Positions 1-11,796 of a DNA stretch of 55,101 bases are shown piece after piece; the first letter of the stretch is position 1, and each line of letters starts with the position of its first letter. This DNA comes from Frankiales bacterium. Its GTDB lineage: Bacteria; Actinomycetota; Actinomycetes; Mycobacteriales; SCTD01. The notes below the pieces were generated by a model that saw only the letters and a program-made list of their open reading frames with translations, searched no databases and had not been told where the DNA came from. The stretch is taken from contig JAODND010000007.1 in the NCBI GenBank assembly GCA_025465465.1, forward strand, positions 1 to 55,101. Reading direction: 5' to 3'. A program made the translations under genes and the position numbers.

Positions 1-43
1 CGAGCGTCGGCCGTGATCGAGTGTCGGAATACCGTCAGCACGG

Positions 44-3565
<3,522 letters not shown>

Positions 3566-3571
3566 CACAGC

Positions 3572-3577
3572 ACTCTA
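3572..3577 (-). promoter_or_regulatory. Leaderless -10 hexamer for cobN
   Basis: On the minus strand TAGAGT lies 6 nt before GTG 3565. This fits an actinobacterial leaderless promoter (TANNNT about 7-12 nt before the first base of the start codon). It is seen by eye and not experimentally mapped. Confidence 0.5.
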
Positions 3578-3588
3578 GTGAGGGCCCA

Positions 3589-3594
3589 TAGGCT
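3589..3594 (+). promoter_or_regulatory. Leaderless -10 hexamer for cobG
   Basis: TAGGCT is followed by 6 nt and then GTG 3601, so transcription would begin at or next to the start codon. It lies back to back with the cobN hexamer inside the short divergent gap. Confidence 0.5.
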
Positions 3595-3600
3595 GACCCG

Positions 3601-4545
3601 GTGCGTACCGCTGTCGACCGCTGCCCCGGGGTCCTGCGCGTGCACGACGCGGTGGACGGCGGCCTGGTCCGGGTCCGGGTGCCCGGTGGTTATCTGACGG
3701 GCGCGCAGCTGGCCGCGCTCGCCGACGCCTCTGCCTCGTGGGGCGACGGCAACCTCGATCTCACCTCCCGCGGCAACGTCCAGCTCCGCGGCCTGCGACC
3801 GGGTACGACGGACCAGCTCGCGGTGGCGCTGGTGGACGCCGGCCTGCTGCCGTCGGTCACCCATGACACGTCCCGCAACGTGGTGGCGTCGCCGCTGCGC
3901 GACCTGCACGCGGAGGTGGCCGAGATCGACGCGGGGATCCAGTCGATGGACCCGCTGCCCGGGCGCTTCCTGATCGGCGTCGGGGGGCCAGACGTGCTGA
4001 CCGTCCGTCCCGACCTGGCGGTGGTCGACGGCCGGCTCGTCGTGGACGGCCGAGACGGGGGCCCCGGGGCGGTGCCCGAGCTGCTCGAGGCGGCCCAGCA
4101 CTTCCTGGACCTGCGTCGATCGGAGTGGCGGGTCCGCGAGCTGACCTGGGACCGTCCGCTCGGCGAGGCCGTGCCCGTCGGTGTCCCCCCTGCCCTCGGC
4201 CGGCACGACACCCGGGTTGTCGCGCTGCCGCCGCTCGGACGGCTCACTTCCGCGATGCTCCGGCAGCTGGCCGTGGGACCGGTGCAGCTGACGCCGTGGC
4301 GCACCGTCGTCGTACCCGACTCGACCGAGCTGACCGGGCTGGTGACCGATCCGGCGTCCCCGTGGGTCGGCGTCAGCGCCTGCGCGGGGGTGGCGTGCGC
4401 CAAGGCACTGCGGGACGTGCGGTCCGACGCGGTGGCGGCCCTCGCGCCGGGCGTCCGCCCGCTGCACTGGTCCGGCTGCGACCGGCAGTGCGGACTGCCT
4501 GCCGGCGCCGAGTCGCGGGTCGCGACGGCGGACGGATACGCATGA
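3601..4545 (+). CDS. cobG: Precorrin-3B synthase CobG
   Basis: Oxygen-dependent monooxygenase that converts precorrin-3A to precorrin-3B; its presence marks the aerobic cobalamin route. The 314-residue protein has the nitrite/sulfite reductase ferredoxin-like half-domain at the N-terminus (L-T-S-R-G-N-V-Q-L-R near residues 54-63). Near the C-terminus are four Fe-S ligand cysteines, C261/C266 and C293/C297 (motifs C-A-G-V-A-C and G-C-D-R-Q-C-G). It is shorter than classical CobG (about 450 aa), as is common in actinobacteria. The stop overlaps the ATG of cobH (ATGA), so the two are translationally coupled. Confidence 0.9.
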   Translation: MRTAVDRCPGVLRVHDAVDGGLVRVRVPGGYLTGAQLAALADASASWGDGNLDLTSRGNVQLRGLRPGTTDQLAVALVDAGLLPSVTHDTSRNVVASPLRDLHAEVAEIDAGIQSMDPLPGRFLIGVGGPDVLTVRPDLAVVDGRLVVDGRDGGPGAVPELLEAAQHFLDLRRSEWRVRELTWDRPLGEAVPVGVPPALGRHDTRVVALPPLGRLTSAMLRQLAVGPVQLTPWRTVVVPDSTELTGLVTDPASPWVGVSACAGVACAKALRDVRSDAVAALAPGVRPLHWSGCDRQCGLPAGAESRVATADGYA

Positions 4546-5159
4546 GCTACCAGAAGGACGGTGCCGAGATCTATCGGCAGTCGTTCGCCACGATCCGCGC
4601 CGAGAGCAACCTGAAGCGCTTCCCCGTGGGGCTCGACCGGGTCGTCGTACGGATGATCCACGCCTGCGGCATGACCGACCTCGTGAAGGACGTGGCGTTC
4701 TCCCCCGGTGTCTACGACGCTGCCTTCGACGCCCTGCAGTCCGGCGCTCCGATCCTGTGCGACGCGCAGATGGTCGCGTCCGGCATCACCCGGGCGCGGC
4801 TGCCCAAGGACAACGACGTGCTGTGCACCCTGCGGGACCCGCGGGTGGCCGAGCTGGCAGTCCACCTGGGCACCACCCGGTCCGCCGCGGCGGTCGAGCT
4901 GTGGCGCGACCGGCTGGACGGCGCCGTCGTCGCCATCGGCAACGCACCCACCGCGCTGTTCCACCTGCTCGACCTGGTGGCGGCCGGCGGGCCGCGACCG
5001 GCGGCTGTGCTGGGCATCCCCGTCGGGTTCATCGGCGCTGCCGAGTCCAAGGAGTCGCTGATGGCCTCCGGGCTGGAGCACCTCGTCGTGCGGGGACGCC
5101 GGGGCGGGAGCGCGATCGTCGCAGCGGCCGTGAACGCACTCGCGACGGTCGTCGAGTGA
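4542..5159 (+). CDS. cobH: Precorrin-8X methylmutase CobH
   Basis: Moves the C-11 methyl group to C-12, turning precorrin-8X into hydrogenobyrinate. The 205-residue protein matches the family length. The catalytic histidine region M-I-H-A-C-G-M is at residues 38-44 (H40), and the C-terminal G-I-P-V-G-F-I-G-A-A-E-S-K segment is typical of CobH/CbiC. It overlaps cobG by 4 nt and cobIJ by 4 nt (GTGA), so all three are read as one operon. Confidence 0.96.
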   Translation: MSYQKDGAEIYRQSFATIRAESNLKRFPVGLDRVVVRMIHACGMTDLVKDVAFSPGVYDAAFDALQSGAPILCDAQMVASGITRARLPKDNDVLCTLRDPRVAELAVHLGTTRSAAAVELWRDRLDGAVVAIGNAPTALFHLLDLVAAGGPRPAAVLGIPVGFIGAAESKESLMASGLEHLVVRGRRGGSAIVAAAVNALATVVE

Positions 5160-6640
5160 CGCTCTTCGGCGTGGGGCTCGGCCCGGGCGATCCAGAGCTG
5201 GTGACCGTGAAGGCCGCCCGGATCCTCGGCGCCGCGGATGTCGTCGCGTTCCACTCGGCGCGGCACGGCAGGTCGATCGCGCTGGGCATCGCCCGCACCT
5301 ACCTGCGCGACGACGTGGTCGAGGAGCACCTCGTCTATCCGCTGACGGTGGAGACGACGGATCACCCGGGTGGCTACCGCGGGGCGCTCGAGGAGTTCTA
5401 CGAGCAGGCCGCGGCCCGTCTCGCCGTGCACCTCGACGCAGGGCGCGATGTGGTCGTGCTGGCCGAGGGCGACCCGATGTTCTACGGCTCCTACATGCAC
5501 CTGCACAAGCGCCTGGCTCATCGCTACGAGACGGTCGTGGTGCCGGGCGTGACCTCGGTGTCGGCGTCCGCCGCGGCCCTCGGGGCCCCGCTGGCCGAGG
5601 CCGAGGAGATCCTGCAGGTGCTGCCCGGCACGCTGCCGCTGGACGAGCTCACGGCCCGGCTGTCACTCGGTGGCCCGGCCGCGGTGATGAAGCTGGGCAG
5701 GACCTTCGACAACGTGCGCGCCGCGCTCGAGGCCAGCGGTCGGCTGGGCGAGGCCTTCTACGTCGAGCGGGCGTCCACGTCCGCGCAGCGGCTGGCCCGG
5801 CTCGCCGACGTCGACCCGTCGTCGGTGCCGTACTTCTCGATGGCTGTGCTGCCCTCGTCGCAGCACGGACCGCTGCCCGTCGCGTCCGCGGCGGGCGGTC
5901 GTGGGTCGGTGGTGGTCGTGGGCCTCGGGCCGGCCGGCCGCGACTGGCAGACGCCCGAGTCGGTGGCCGCGCTGGCCCAGGCGGAGGTGCTGCTCGGCTA
6001 CGGGCCGTACCTCGACCGGGTGCCGCCCAACCCGCGGCAGGAGCGGATCCCATCGGACAACACCGAGGAGGACGGGCGCGCCCGGCACGCCCTCGACCTG
6101 GCCCGCGCCGGGCGCCGGGTGGCCGTGGTGTCGAGTGGTGACCCGGGTGTCTTCGCCATGGCGACGGCCGTGTGGGAGGCCGCCGCCGACTACCCCGACG
6201 TCGACGTGCGCACCGTCCCTGGGCTCACCGCCGCCCAGGCGGTTGCCGCCCGCGTCGGCGCCCCGCTCGGGCACGACTTCTGCGTCCTGTCGCTGTCGGA
6301 CCGGCTGAAGTCGTGGGAGACGGTCAGCGAGCGGTTGTCGCTGGCAGCCAAGGCCGACCTGGTCCTCGCGATCTACAACCCGAGGTCGAAGGCCCGGCCC
6401 TGGCAGGTCGGCGCGATGCGCGACCTCATCCTCGAGCAGCGCTCCCCCGACACGGTGGTCGTCCTCGGCCGCGACGTCGGCGGCCCGACCGAGCGGGTGA
6501 TCGTCACGACCCTCGGCGACCTGGACCCCTCCGACGTCGACATGAGGACCCTGGTCATCATCGGCTCCTCGACGACCCGCGTCCTCGAGCGCCCCGACGG
6601 CACGAAGCGCGTCTTCACCCCCCGCCGCTACCCGGCGTGA
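5156..6640 (+). CDS. cobIJ: Fused precorrin-2 C20- and precorrin-3B C17-methyltransferase CobIJ
   Basis: A 494-residue bifunctional enzyme. Residues about 1-240 form CobI (G-V-G-L-G-P-G-D-P-E-L at the start, SAM-dependent C20 methylation of precorrin-2). Residues about 250-494 form CobJ (V-V-G-L-G-P-A-G near 255; S-S-G-D-P-G-V-F in the middle; C17 methylation and ring contraction). The fusion order matches the known CobIJ arrangement in many actinobacteria. The GTG start at 5156 overlaps the cobH stop. Transcription is convergent with cobK, 41 bp away. Confidence 0.95.
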   Translation: MTLFGVGLGPGDPELVTVKAARILGAADVVAFHSARHGRSIALGIARTYLRDDVVEEHLVYPLTVETTDHPGGYRGALEEFYEQAAARLAVHLDAGRDVVVLAEGDPMFYGSYMHLHKRLAHRYETVVVPGVTSVSASAAALGAPLAEAEEILQVLPGTLPLDELTARLSLGGPAAVMKLGRTFDNVRAALEASGRLGEAFYVERASTSAQRLARLADVDPSSVPYFSMAVLPSSQHGPLPVASAAGGRGSVVVVGLGPAGRDWQTPESVAALAQAEVLLGYGPYLDRVPPNPRQERIPSDNTEEDGRARHALDLARAGRRVAVVSSGDPGVFAMATAVWEAAADYPDVDVRTVPGLTAAQAVAARVGAPLGHDFCVLSLSDRLKSWETVSERLSLAAKADLVLAIYNPRSKARPWQVGAMRDLILEQRSPDTVVVLGRDVGGPTERVIVTTLGDLDPSDVDMRTLVIIGSSTTRVLERPDGTKRVFTPRRYPA

Positions 6641-6681
6641 AGGTGAGCACATGGGGTCCTCCGGGTGGCTCCTGAGACCCC

Positions 6682-7389
6682 CTATGTCCACATCCACGGG
6701 CGGAGCCAGGCGAGGGCGGCGGGGACGGTCGGGACGACGTTCGTGGCGAGGACGGGGGGGCGGTCGATGACGATCACGTCGAGGCCGGCCTCGCGGGCGG
6801 CCTGCAGCTTGGGAGCAGCCGGGCCGCCGGAGTCCTTCGTGACCACGACCTCGATGCGGTGCTCCACGAGCTGACTGCGCTCGGCCTCCAGCGACCAGGG
6901 CGGCCGGCCGAGCACGACGGTCCAGGACGCGGGGATGCCCTCGGGCGGCTCGATGGCCCGCAGCACCACGCGGGTCAGGGCGAGGAACGGCTCGACGGCC
7001 TGTCGACCGGTGGTCAGCAGGACGCGACGGTCCCCCACTGCGGCAGCGGCCGCCGCCAGCGACGGCACCCGGGTCCAGCGGTCGCCCGGCTGCTCGGTCC
7101 AGCCCGGTCGCTGCAGTCTCAGGAGCGGTACGTCGGCAGCTCGGCAGGCGGCCACGGCGTGCCGTGACATCTGGGCAGCGAACGGGTGCGTGGCGTCGAC
7201 CACCGCGACGGGCCGGTGCTCCAGCAGCCAGGCAACCAGGCCGTCGACCCCGCCGAACCCGCCGATGCGGACCTCACCCGGCGGGAGCTCCAGGGCGCTG
7301 ACCCGCCCCGCGAGCGAGCTGAGGACCGGCACCTGGGCGGCGAGCTCGCGGGCCTCGGCGGTACCCCCGAGGACGAGGATCAACGGCAC
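6682..7389 (-). CDS. cobK: Precorrin-6A reductase CobK
   Basis: NADPH-dependent reduction of precorrin-6A to precorrin-6B. The 235-residue protein begins with a nucleotide-binding loop (L-V-L-G-G-T-A-E-A-R-E-L) and carries D-A-T-H-P-F-A near residue 80 and V-T-K-D-S-G-G in the last third, all diagnostic of the CobK/CbiJ family. The preferred start is GTG 7389, which overlaps the end of cobM by 10 nt; TTG 7383 is possible but less likely. It is the last gene of the cobF-L-M-K run. Confidence 0.93.
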   Translation of the reverse strand: MPLILVLGGTAEARELAAQVPVLSSLAGRVSALELPPGEVRIGGFGGVDGLVAWLLEHRPVAVVDATHPFAAQMSRHAVAACRAADVPLLRLQRPGWTEQPGDRWTRVPSLAAAAAAVGDRRVLLTTGRQAVEPFLALTRVVLRAIEPPEGIPASWTVVLGRPPWSLEAERSQLVEHRIEVVVTKDSGGPAAPKLQAAREAGLDVIVIDRPPVLATNVVPTVPAALAWLRPWMWT

Positions 7390-8120
7390 CGCTCGGTCGA
7401 GTAGAGGTGGCTGTCCGGGAACCCCTCGGCACCGAGCACCCGACCGACGACGATGACCGCCGTCCGGAGCACGCCGGCGGCGCGGACCTGCGCGGCAATG
7501 TCGCCGAGGGTCCCCCGCACGACGAGCTCGTCGGGGCGGGAGGCCCGGGCCACGACCGCGACCGGGCAGTCGGCGCCATAGGCAGGGACCAGCTCGTCGA
7601 CGACGCGCTCGATGTGCTGCACGGCGAGGTGGAGCACGAGCGTCGAGCGGGACCGCGACAGCGCGGCGAGGTCCTCGCCTGACGGCATCGGGGTCGCGTC
7701 GACGGCGATCCGGCTGAGGATCACCGTCTGGCCGATGCCGGGCACCGTCAGCTCTCGACGCAGGGCGGCCGCGGCCGCGGCGAAGGCGGGCACACCCGGC
7801 ACGATCTCCCACGGGATGCCGAGAGCGTCGAGCCGTCGAGCCTGCTCGGCCACGGCGCTGAACAGCGAAGGGTCCCCCGAGTGCAGCCGCACCACGTCGA
7901 GACCGGCCGACTGCGACTCGACCAGGACCTCCAGGATCTCGTCGAGGTCCATCCGGGCGCTGTCGACGAGCCGGGTGTCAGGTGGGCAAGACGCGAGCAG
8001 CTCGGTGGGTACGAGTGCGCCGGCGTAGACGACGACGGCGGCCTTCTCGAGGAGCCGGAGCGCCCGCACGGTCACCAGGTCGGCAGCCCCGGGGCCGGCG
8101 CCCACGAAGAACACCGTCAC
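7380..8120 (-). CDS. cobM: Precorrin-4 C11-methyltransferase CobM
   Basis: SAM-dependent methylation of precorrin-4 at C-11. The 246-residue tetrapyrrole methylase starts F-V-G-A-G-P-G-A-A-D-L and contains L-H-S-G-D-P-S-L-F-S (substrate/SAM loop) and V-P-G-V-P-A-F, the CobM/CbiF signatures. GTG 8120 overlaps the cobL stop (GTGA). It lies in a tightly coupled four-gene operon. Confidence 0.95.
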   Translation of the reverse strand: MTVFFVGAGPGAADLVTVRALRLLEKAAVVVYAGALVPTELLASCPPDTRLVDSARMDLDEILEVLVESQSAGLDVVRLHSGDPSLFSAVAEQARRLDALGIPWEIVPGVPAFAAAAAALRRELTVPGIGQTVILSRIAVDATPMPSGEDLAALSRSRSTLVLHLAVQHIERVVDELVPAYGADCPVAVVARASRPDELVVRGTLGDIAAQVRAAGVLRTAVIVVGRVLGAEGFPDSHLYSTERCR

Positions 8121-9229
8121 TTCGTCACCGCCCAGATCGTCACGGTGGTCATCGGCTTCCAGCCCGTGAAGGACCCGACCGCCGCGGTCCGTTGCACCGA
8201 CAGCCGGGTCAGGTCGCCCCCGTGCTTCGCCTGCCACGCCAGCACGACCGTCTCGGACTCGACCGTCACCGCGTTGACGACGAGCCGGCCGCCAGGAGCG
8301 AGGGCATCCCAGCACGCGTCGAGAAGTCCCGGCGTCGTGGCGCCCCCGCCGATGAACACCGCATCCGGCTCGAGCAGCGTCGACAGGGCGTCCGGGGCCG
8401 CACCGGCACGGGTGTCGAGCAGGACACCCAGGCGGGCAGCGTTGCGCATGATCCGGAGCACCTTGTCGGTGTCGCGTTCGACAGCGACTGCCGCTCCACC
8501 GGCCCGGGACCACTCGATCGCGACCGACCCGGTGCCGCTGCCGACGTCCCACAGCAGCTGGCCGGGTTGCGGGGCGAGCAGCGCCAGGACCGCGGCACGG
8601 ACCTCGCGCTTGGTGATCTGACCGTCGTGCTCGAAGGCGTCGTCGGGGAGCCCCGGGACCCGGGCGAGACCCACCCCTCGGCACTCGACCGCGACCATGT
8701 TGAGATCGGAGTAGGGCTCACCGACGTGCTCGCCTGGTCCTCCGAGCTCCGACAGGACCGTGACCGTCGAGGCCGAGAAGCCCTGCTGCGCAAGGAGATC
8801 AGTGATCTTCGACGGGGTGGTCGCGTCGGCGCTCAGCACGAGCAGACGCTCGCCGTGCTGCAAGGGCCCGAGCACCAGGGACCGGCCGACGAGCGAGATC
8901 ACCCGCACGTCCTGTTGCGCCCAGCCGAGCCGGGCGCAGGCCAGCGCAATGCTCGAGACCGCGGGGATGACGGTGAGCTCGCGGCGGCCGGCCAGGGTCG
9001 CGCCGATGCCGAAGTGCATCGGGTCGCCCGAGGCCAGTACGACGCACGAGGGGTGCTCGTCGAGCAGCGCGTTCAGGTCGGCCAGGGTCTGCCAGGGAAG
9101 GCCCTCGACCGGCACCAGCGCGAGCTGACGCGGCGCGCCGATCACGACCGCGGCCGAGGCGATCGCCTGCTGCGCAACGGGAGTGAGGCCCTCCCAGCCG
9201 TCGGCACCGACGCCGACGACGGTGATCAC
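8117..9229 (-). CDS. cobL: Precorrin-6Y C5,15-methyltransferase (decarboxylating) CobL
   Basis: Two-domain enzyme that methylates C-5 and C-15 of precorrin-6B and decarboxylates the C-12 acetate. Residues about 1-195 are the CbiE-type tetrapyrrole methylase domain (V-V-G-V-G-A-D-G at the start, A-S-G-D-P-M-H-F-G). Residues about 200-370 are the CbiT-type Rossmann methyltransferase (D-V-G-S-G-T-G-S-V-A-I-E-W, then F-I-G-G-G-A). The length of 370 is usual for a full CobL. GTG 9229 overlaps the cobF stop (GTGA). Confidence 0.96.
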   Translation of the reverse strand: MITVVGVGADGWEGLTPVAQQAIASAAVVIGAPRQLALVPVEGLPWQTLADLNALLDEHPSCVVLASGDPMHFGIGATLAGRRELTVIPAVSSIALACARLGWAQQDVRVISLVGRSLVLGPLQHGERLLVLSADATTPSKITDLLAQQGFSASTVTVLSELGGPGEHVGEPYSDLNMVAVECRGVGLARVPGLPDDAFEHDGQITKREVRAAVLALLAPQPGQLLWDVGSGTGSVAIEWSRAGGAAVAVERDTDKVLRIMRNAARLGVLLDTRAGAAPDALSTLLEPDAVFIGGGATTPGLLDACWDALAPGGRLVVNAVTVESETVVLAWQAKHGGDLTRLSVQRTAAVGSFTGWKPMTTVTIWAVTK

Positions 9230-9951
9230 GGTCGCCTGAGCAGGTAGGTGTCCATGATCCAGCCGTGCTCGGTGCGGGCCTCGGCGCGGACCTTCTCGAT
9301 CTGCGAGCCCACGGTGCCGATGGACCCGGACAGCAGGATCTCCGAGGGGGTGCCGAGATAGGCACCCCAGTAGATCTCGACCGACGGGTCGAGACCCAGG
9401 AAGCTGTTCTGGCTGTCCAGCATGACGATCACGTCATCCGCCGTCATGCCCTCGTCCCGGAGCCGCCGCCCGGTGGTGACGTGCACCGACCCGGCGATGC
9501 GGTTCCAGGTCACGGCGTGCTGCGCCGCGAGCGTCTGCGGCGCGGTGATGCCGGGGATGACGGTGACGTCGACCGGCGTGGACATCAGCGCGATCACCCG
9601 CAAGGTGCTGTCGTAGAGGGCCGGGTCGCCCCAGACCAGGATGCCCAGCACCCCCTCGTGCTGCGCCAGCGCCTCGTCGTACAGGGCAGCTCGTGCGGTG
9701 TGCCAGTCGGCGACCGCCTCGACATACGCCGGCCCGCTCCGGTCGCGGGACGGGTCCTCGACCTCCATCCACGTGAACGGGTGTGTCATGTGGTCGGCGA
9801 GCAGCTGCCTGCGCAGCGCCGCGAGGGAGTCCTTCTCGGTGCCCTTGGCCATGTGCAGAAAGACGTCGCAGTCGTTCATGGCCCGGATCGCCTGCAGCGT
9901 CAGGTGCTCCGGGTCGCCTGCCCCGATGCCGATGACCCGGATCTCTCGCAC
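9226..9951 (-). CDS. cobF: Precorrin-6A synthase (deacetylating) CobF
   Basis: SAM-dependent C1 methylation with loss of acetate in the aerobic pathway, forming precorrin-6A. The 241-residue protein opens V-I-G-I-G-A-G-D-P-E-H-L, contains W-G-D-P-A-L-Y-D-S-T-L and ends in the family's basic tail. It is the first gene of the minus-strand cobF-L-M-K operon. The GTG start is set by a TAGAGT -10 hexamer exactly 6 nt upstream, which implies a leaderless mRNA. Confidence 0.95.
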   Translation of the reverse strand: MREIRVIGIGAGDPEHLTLQAIRAMNDCDVFLHMAKGTEKDSLAALRRQLLADHMTHPFTWMEVEDPSRDRSGPAYVEAVADWHTARAALYDEALAQHEGVLGILVWGDPALYDSTLRVIALMSTPVDVTVIPGITAPQTLAAQHAVTWNRIAGSVHVTTGRRLRDEGMTADDVIVMLDSQNSFLGLDPSVEIYWGAYLGTPSEILLSGSIGTVGSQIEKVRAEARTEHGWIMDTYLLRRP

Positions 9952-9957
9952 CCGACC

Positions 9958-9963
9958 ACTCTA
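9958..9963 (-). promoter_or_regulatory. Leaderless -10 hexamer for the cobF operon
   Basis: Minus-strand TAGAGT lies 6 nt before GTG 9951. It overlaps the opposing hexamer of the plus-strand gene at 9976, so the two promoters share bases. Confidence 0.5.
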
Positions 9964-9967
9964 GGAT
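9962..9967 (+). promoter_or_regulatory. Leaderless -10 hexamer for the 2Fe-2S gene
   Basis: TAGGAT lies 8 nt before ATG 9976. It shares two bases with the cobF promoter hexamer on the other strand. Confidence 0.45.
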
Positions 9968-9975
9968 TCCCTGCG

Positions 9976-10590
9976 ATGCGCGCAGCGACCGACGACGAGG
10001 TGTGGCTGGCTGTCGCCGCCGCGAGCACCTGGCCCGTCGCGCTGACCGTCGACGAGCGCTACGTCCCGCTGCACGAGCTGGACGGCATCGCGGAGCGGAT
10101 CTGTGCCCGGCTCGGGGGCGCCCCGGCACGGGTGGGCGAGTCGACCTACGTCCTCGGCCTGGCGGCCCGGCTCTGGGGCGCGACCCTCGGCTGCGTCGTC
10201 CGTGACGGCGTGCTGCCCGACCCGGCTGCCCTCGTCGTGCGCGACGAGGACGGTGCCCTGCAGCTCGGCATCAGCCGGTACGACGGCTGGCTCGAGGTCA
10301 CGCCGGCCGACCTGCTGACCCGAGTGGTCGGCGTGCTCACGCCGGTCATCGACCAGATCCAGCTCTCGCCGCGGCTGCTGTGGGGCAACGTCGCCTCGGC
10401 CCTGCACGCGGCACCGCGGGTCCTGGAGCTGCCGGCGGCGCGTTCGTGGGCCGACACGATGCTGGCCCTGCCGCCCCTGCGGGGTGAGATGGTGCACGGC
10501 CGCAGGGCGACCTGCTGCCTGTTCTACGAGGTGCCGGGCGGTGGGCTGTGCAGCGACTGCGTGCTCACCCGGGTGCCGACGCGCGCGTGA
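9976..10590 (+). CDS. FhuF-like (2Fe-2S) protein in the cobalamin locus
   Basis: A 204-residue soluble protein whose last 30 residues carry C180-C181-x10-C192-x2-C195. This is the 2Fe-2S ligand pattern of the ferric siderophore reductase (FhuF) C-terminal domain. The upstream part (W-G-A-T-L-G and R-L-L-W-G-N-V-A-S-A) also fits that family. Its position between the cobF and cbt operons suggests reduction of a metal or corrinoid, for example cob(III) or cob(II) species or a cobalt chelate, rather than siderophore iron. That is inference from context. Its 3' end overlaps the convergent cbtA by 26 bp. Confidence 0.8.
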   Translation: MRAATDDEVWLAVAAASTWPVALTVDERYVPLHELDGIAERICARLGGAPARVGESTYVLGLAARLWGATLGCVVRDGVLPDPAALVVRDEDGALQLGISRYDGWLEVTPADLLTRVVGVLTPVIDQIQLSPRLLWGNVASALHAAPRVLELPAARSWADTMLALPPLRGEMVHGRRATCCLFYEVPGGGLCSDCVLTRVPTRA

Positions 10591-11380
10591 GGACGGGTCG
10601 TCCCGACTGCCGCAGGGCACGCTCGGCCCAGGGACCCAGGGCGAGCCCGAGGACGCTCCAGAGGATCAGCTGTCCCCCCAGCGCGTAGAGCCGGAACAGG
10701 TAGAGGTCGTCGGCCGGGAAGCCGCCCAGCACGATCGCGCCGTGGGCGTCCCGAAGCGGCCCGGGTGTCTCGTGCACCGGGTCGAGGACGGCCATCGTGG
10801 TGCCGACGACCAGCAGGTACGCGAGCGCGGCGAGCAGCGACGCCTGCCACGAGCCGCGGGTGCGCGCCAGCACCCTCCCGAGCTGGATCGCCAGGACCAT
10901 CGCGACGATGGAGACGACCTGCATCACGAGGTAGAGCGAGCCGCGCGTCTCGATGGTGTCCTCGTGCCCGATCGCGGGTGGGTTGGCCGGGTACTTCAGG
11001 AACGGCACCAGGTAGACGCTGACGAACGCAGCGGCGGCGAGCAGCACGGCGAGGGCACGCGGCCGGAGGTGGCGTCCCGAGCCGCGCTGCACGAGGGTGA
11101 ACACGACGGCGAGCAGCGCCCCGAGGGCGGCGCCGAAGACGACGAGGGCGACGGCGATGCCGATGTCCTCCTGGACCGTCCGGCTGAACAGCGCAGGAGC
11201 AGTCGGCGGGGCCAGCTGACCTGCGGCCCGGGCGAGGGCGGTCTGCGCGGTGTCACGTGCGGTCTCGTAGTCGATCGCCCGGCCGATGACGGGTTCGGCG
11301 AAGATCCGCGCGAAGACGAAGGCGAGCAGTCCGGCGAGTGCACCGGAGGCGAGACCGCGGAGGACGAACTTCCGCTCCAC
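10565..11380 (-). CDS. cbtA: Predicted cobalt transporter subunit CbtA
   Basis: Integral membrane protein of 271 residues with five or six hydrophobic segments (about 7-28, 78-98, 110-128, 150-170, 185-205, 235-255). It is recognisable as CbtA by the N-terminal glycine/alanine helix followed by F-A-E-P-V-I, the central segment with V-P-F-L-K-Y-P-A-N-P-P, and the C-terminal aromatic helix. It follows cbtB by 6 nt behind the cobalamin riboswitch and so is expected to bring in cobalt when cobalamin is low. Confidence 0.9.
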   Translation of the reverse strand: MERKFVLRGLASGALAGLLAFVFARIFAEPVIGRAIDYETARDTAQTALARAAGQLAPPTAPALFSRTVQEDIGIAVALVVFGAALGALLAVVFTLVQRGSGRHLRPRALAVLLAAAAFVSVYLVPFLKYPANPPAIGHEDTIETRGSLYLVMQVVSIVAMVLAIQLGRVLARTRGSWQASLLAALAYLLVVGTTMAVLDPVHETPGPLRDAHGAIVLGGFPADDLYLFRLYALGGQLILWSVLGLALGPWAERALRQSGRPVLTRASAPG

Positions 11381-11386
11381 GAGTGG

Positions 11387-11614
11387 CTAGTGGCAGGGGA
11401 AGCCGAGGAAGTGCCGGCCGTCGTGCACGAACTCGTGGATGCCGAGGGTGTGGCCGAAGACCGACGTCATGCCCTGGTCGATGCCGATGAAGTAGACCGC
11501 CAGCAGGCCGAAGAGCGCCGCGCCGAGCAGCCAGAGAGCGCCTGCGACGCCGGCGACGACCTCGGTCAGGTCGGTCTCGACCGGCGGGTTGGCGGTGAGG
11601 TTCGGGGTGGTCAT
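11387..11614 (-). CDS. cbtB: Predicted cobalt transporter subunit CbtB
   Basis: A 75-residue protein with one membrane helix (about residues 20-43) and a histidine-rich C-terminus (H-E-F-V-H-D-x-R-H ending F-P-C-H) expected to bind cobalt. These are the hallmarks of CbtB. The ATG at 11614 lies directly downstream of the riboswitch. It forms a two-gene operon with cbtA. Confidence 0.92.
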   Translation of the reverse strand: MTTPNLTANPPVETDLTEVVAGVAGALWLLGAALFGLLAVYFIGIDQGMTSVFGHTLGIHEFVHDGRHFLGFPCH

Positions 11615-11639
11615 GTGGTGCCTCCTCGGGGAATCCAGC

Positions 11640-11785
11640 GTCCCCACTCGTGGTGAGCATGGCGCGGGCCGGAGTGTCTGACTCACCCACCCGGAGGAGG
11701 GCTCACAGTGGCGCGACCGTGCCGGAGTCCCACCGGCTTCCTCGCAACCTCGCGTGCCGAGAGTAGAGCACCGTGCGCGGGCCCC
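11640..11785 (-). promoter_or_regulatory. Cobalamin (AdoCbl) riboswitch upstream of cbtBA
   Basis: Read on the minus strand, the segment contains G-A-A-G-C-C-G-G-T-G, then the conserved B12-box core with G-C-C-A-C-T-G-T-G-A (about 11,703-11,740) and, further 3', A-G-T-C-A-G-A-C-A-C. These have the order and spacing of cobalamin riboswitches. It ends about 25-40 nt before the cbtB start, so ligand binding probably blocks translation or elongation. No second copy is seen before the cob biosynthesis operons. Confidence 0.9.
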
Positions 11786-11796
11786 GTCCACCCGCC

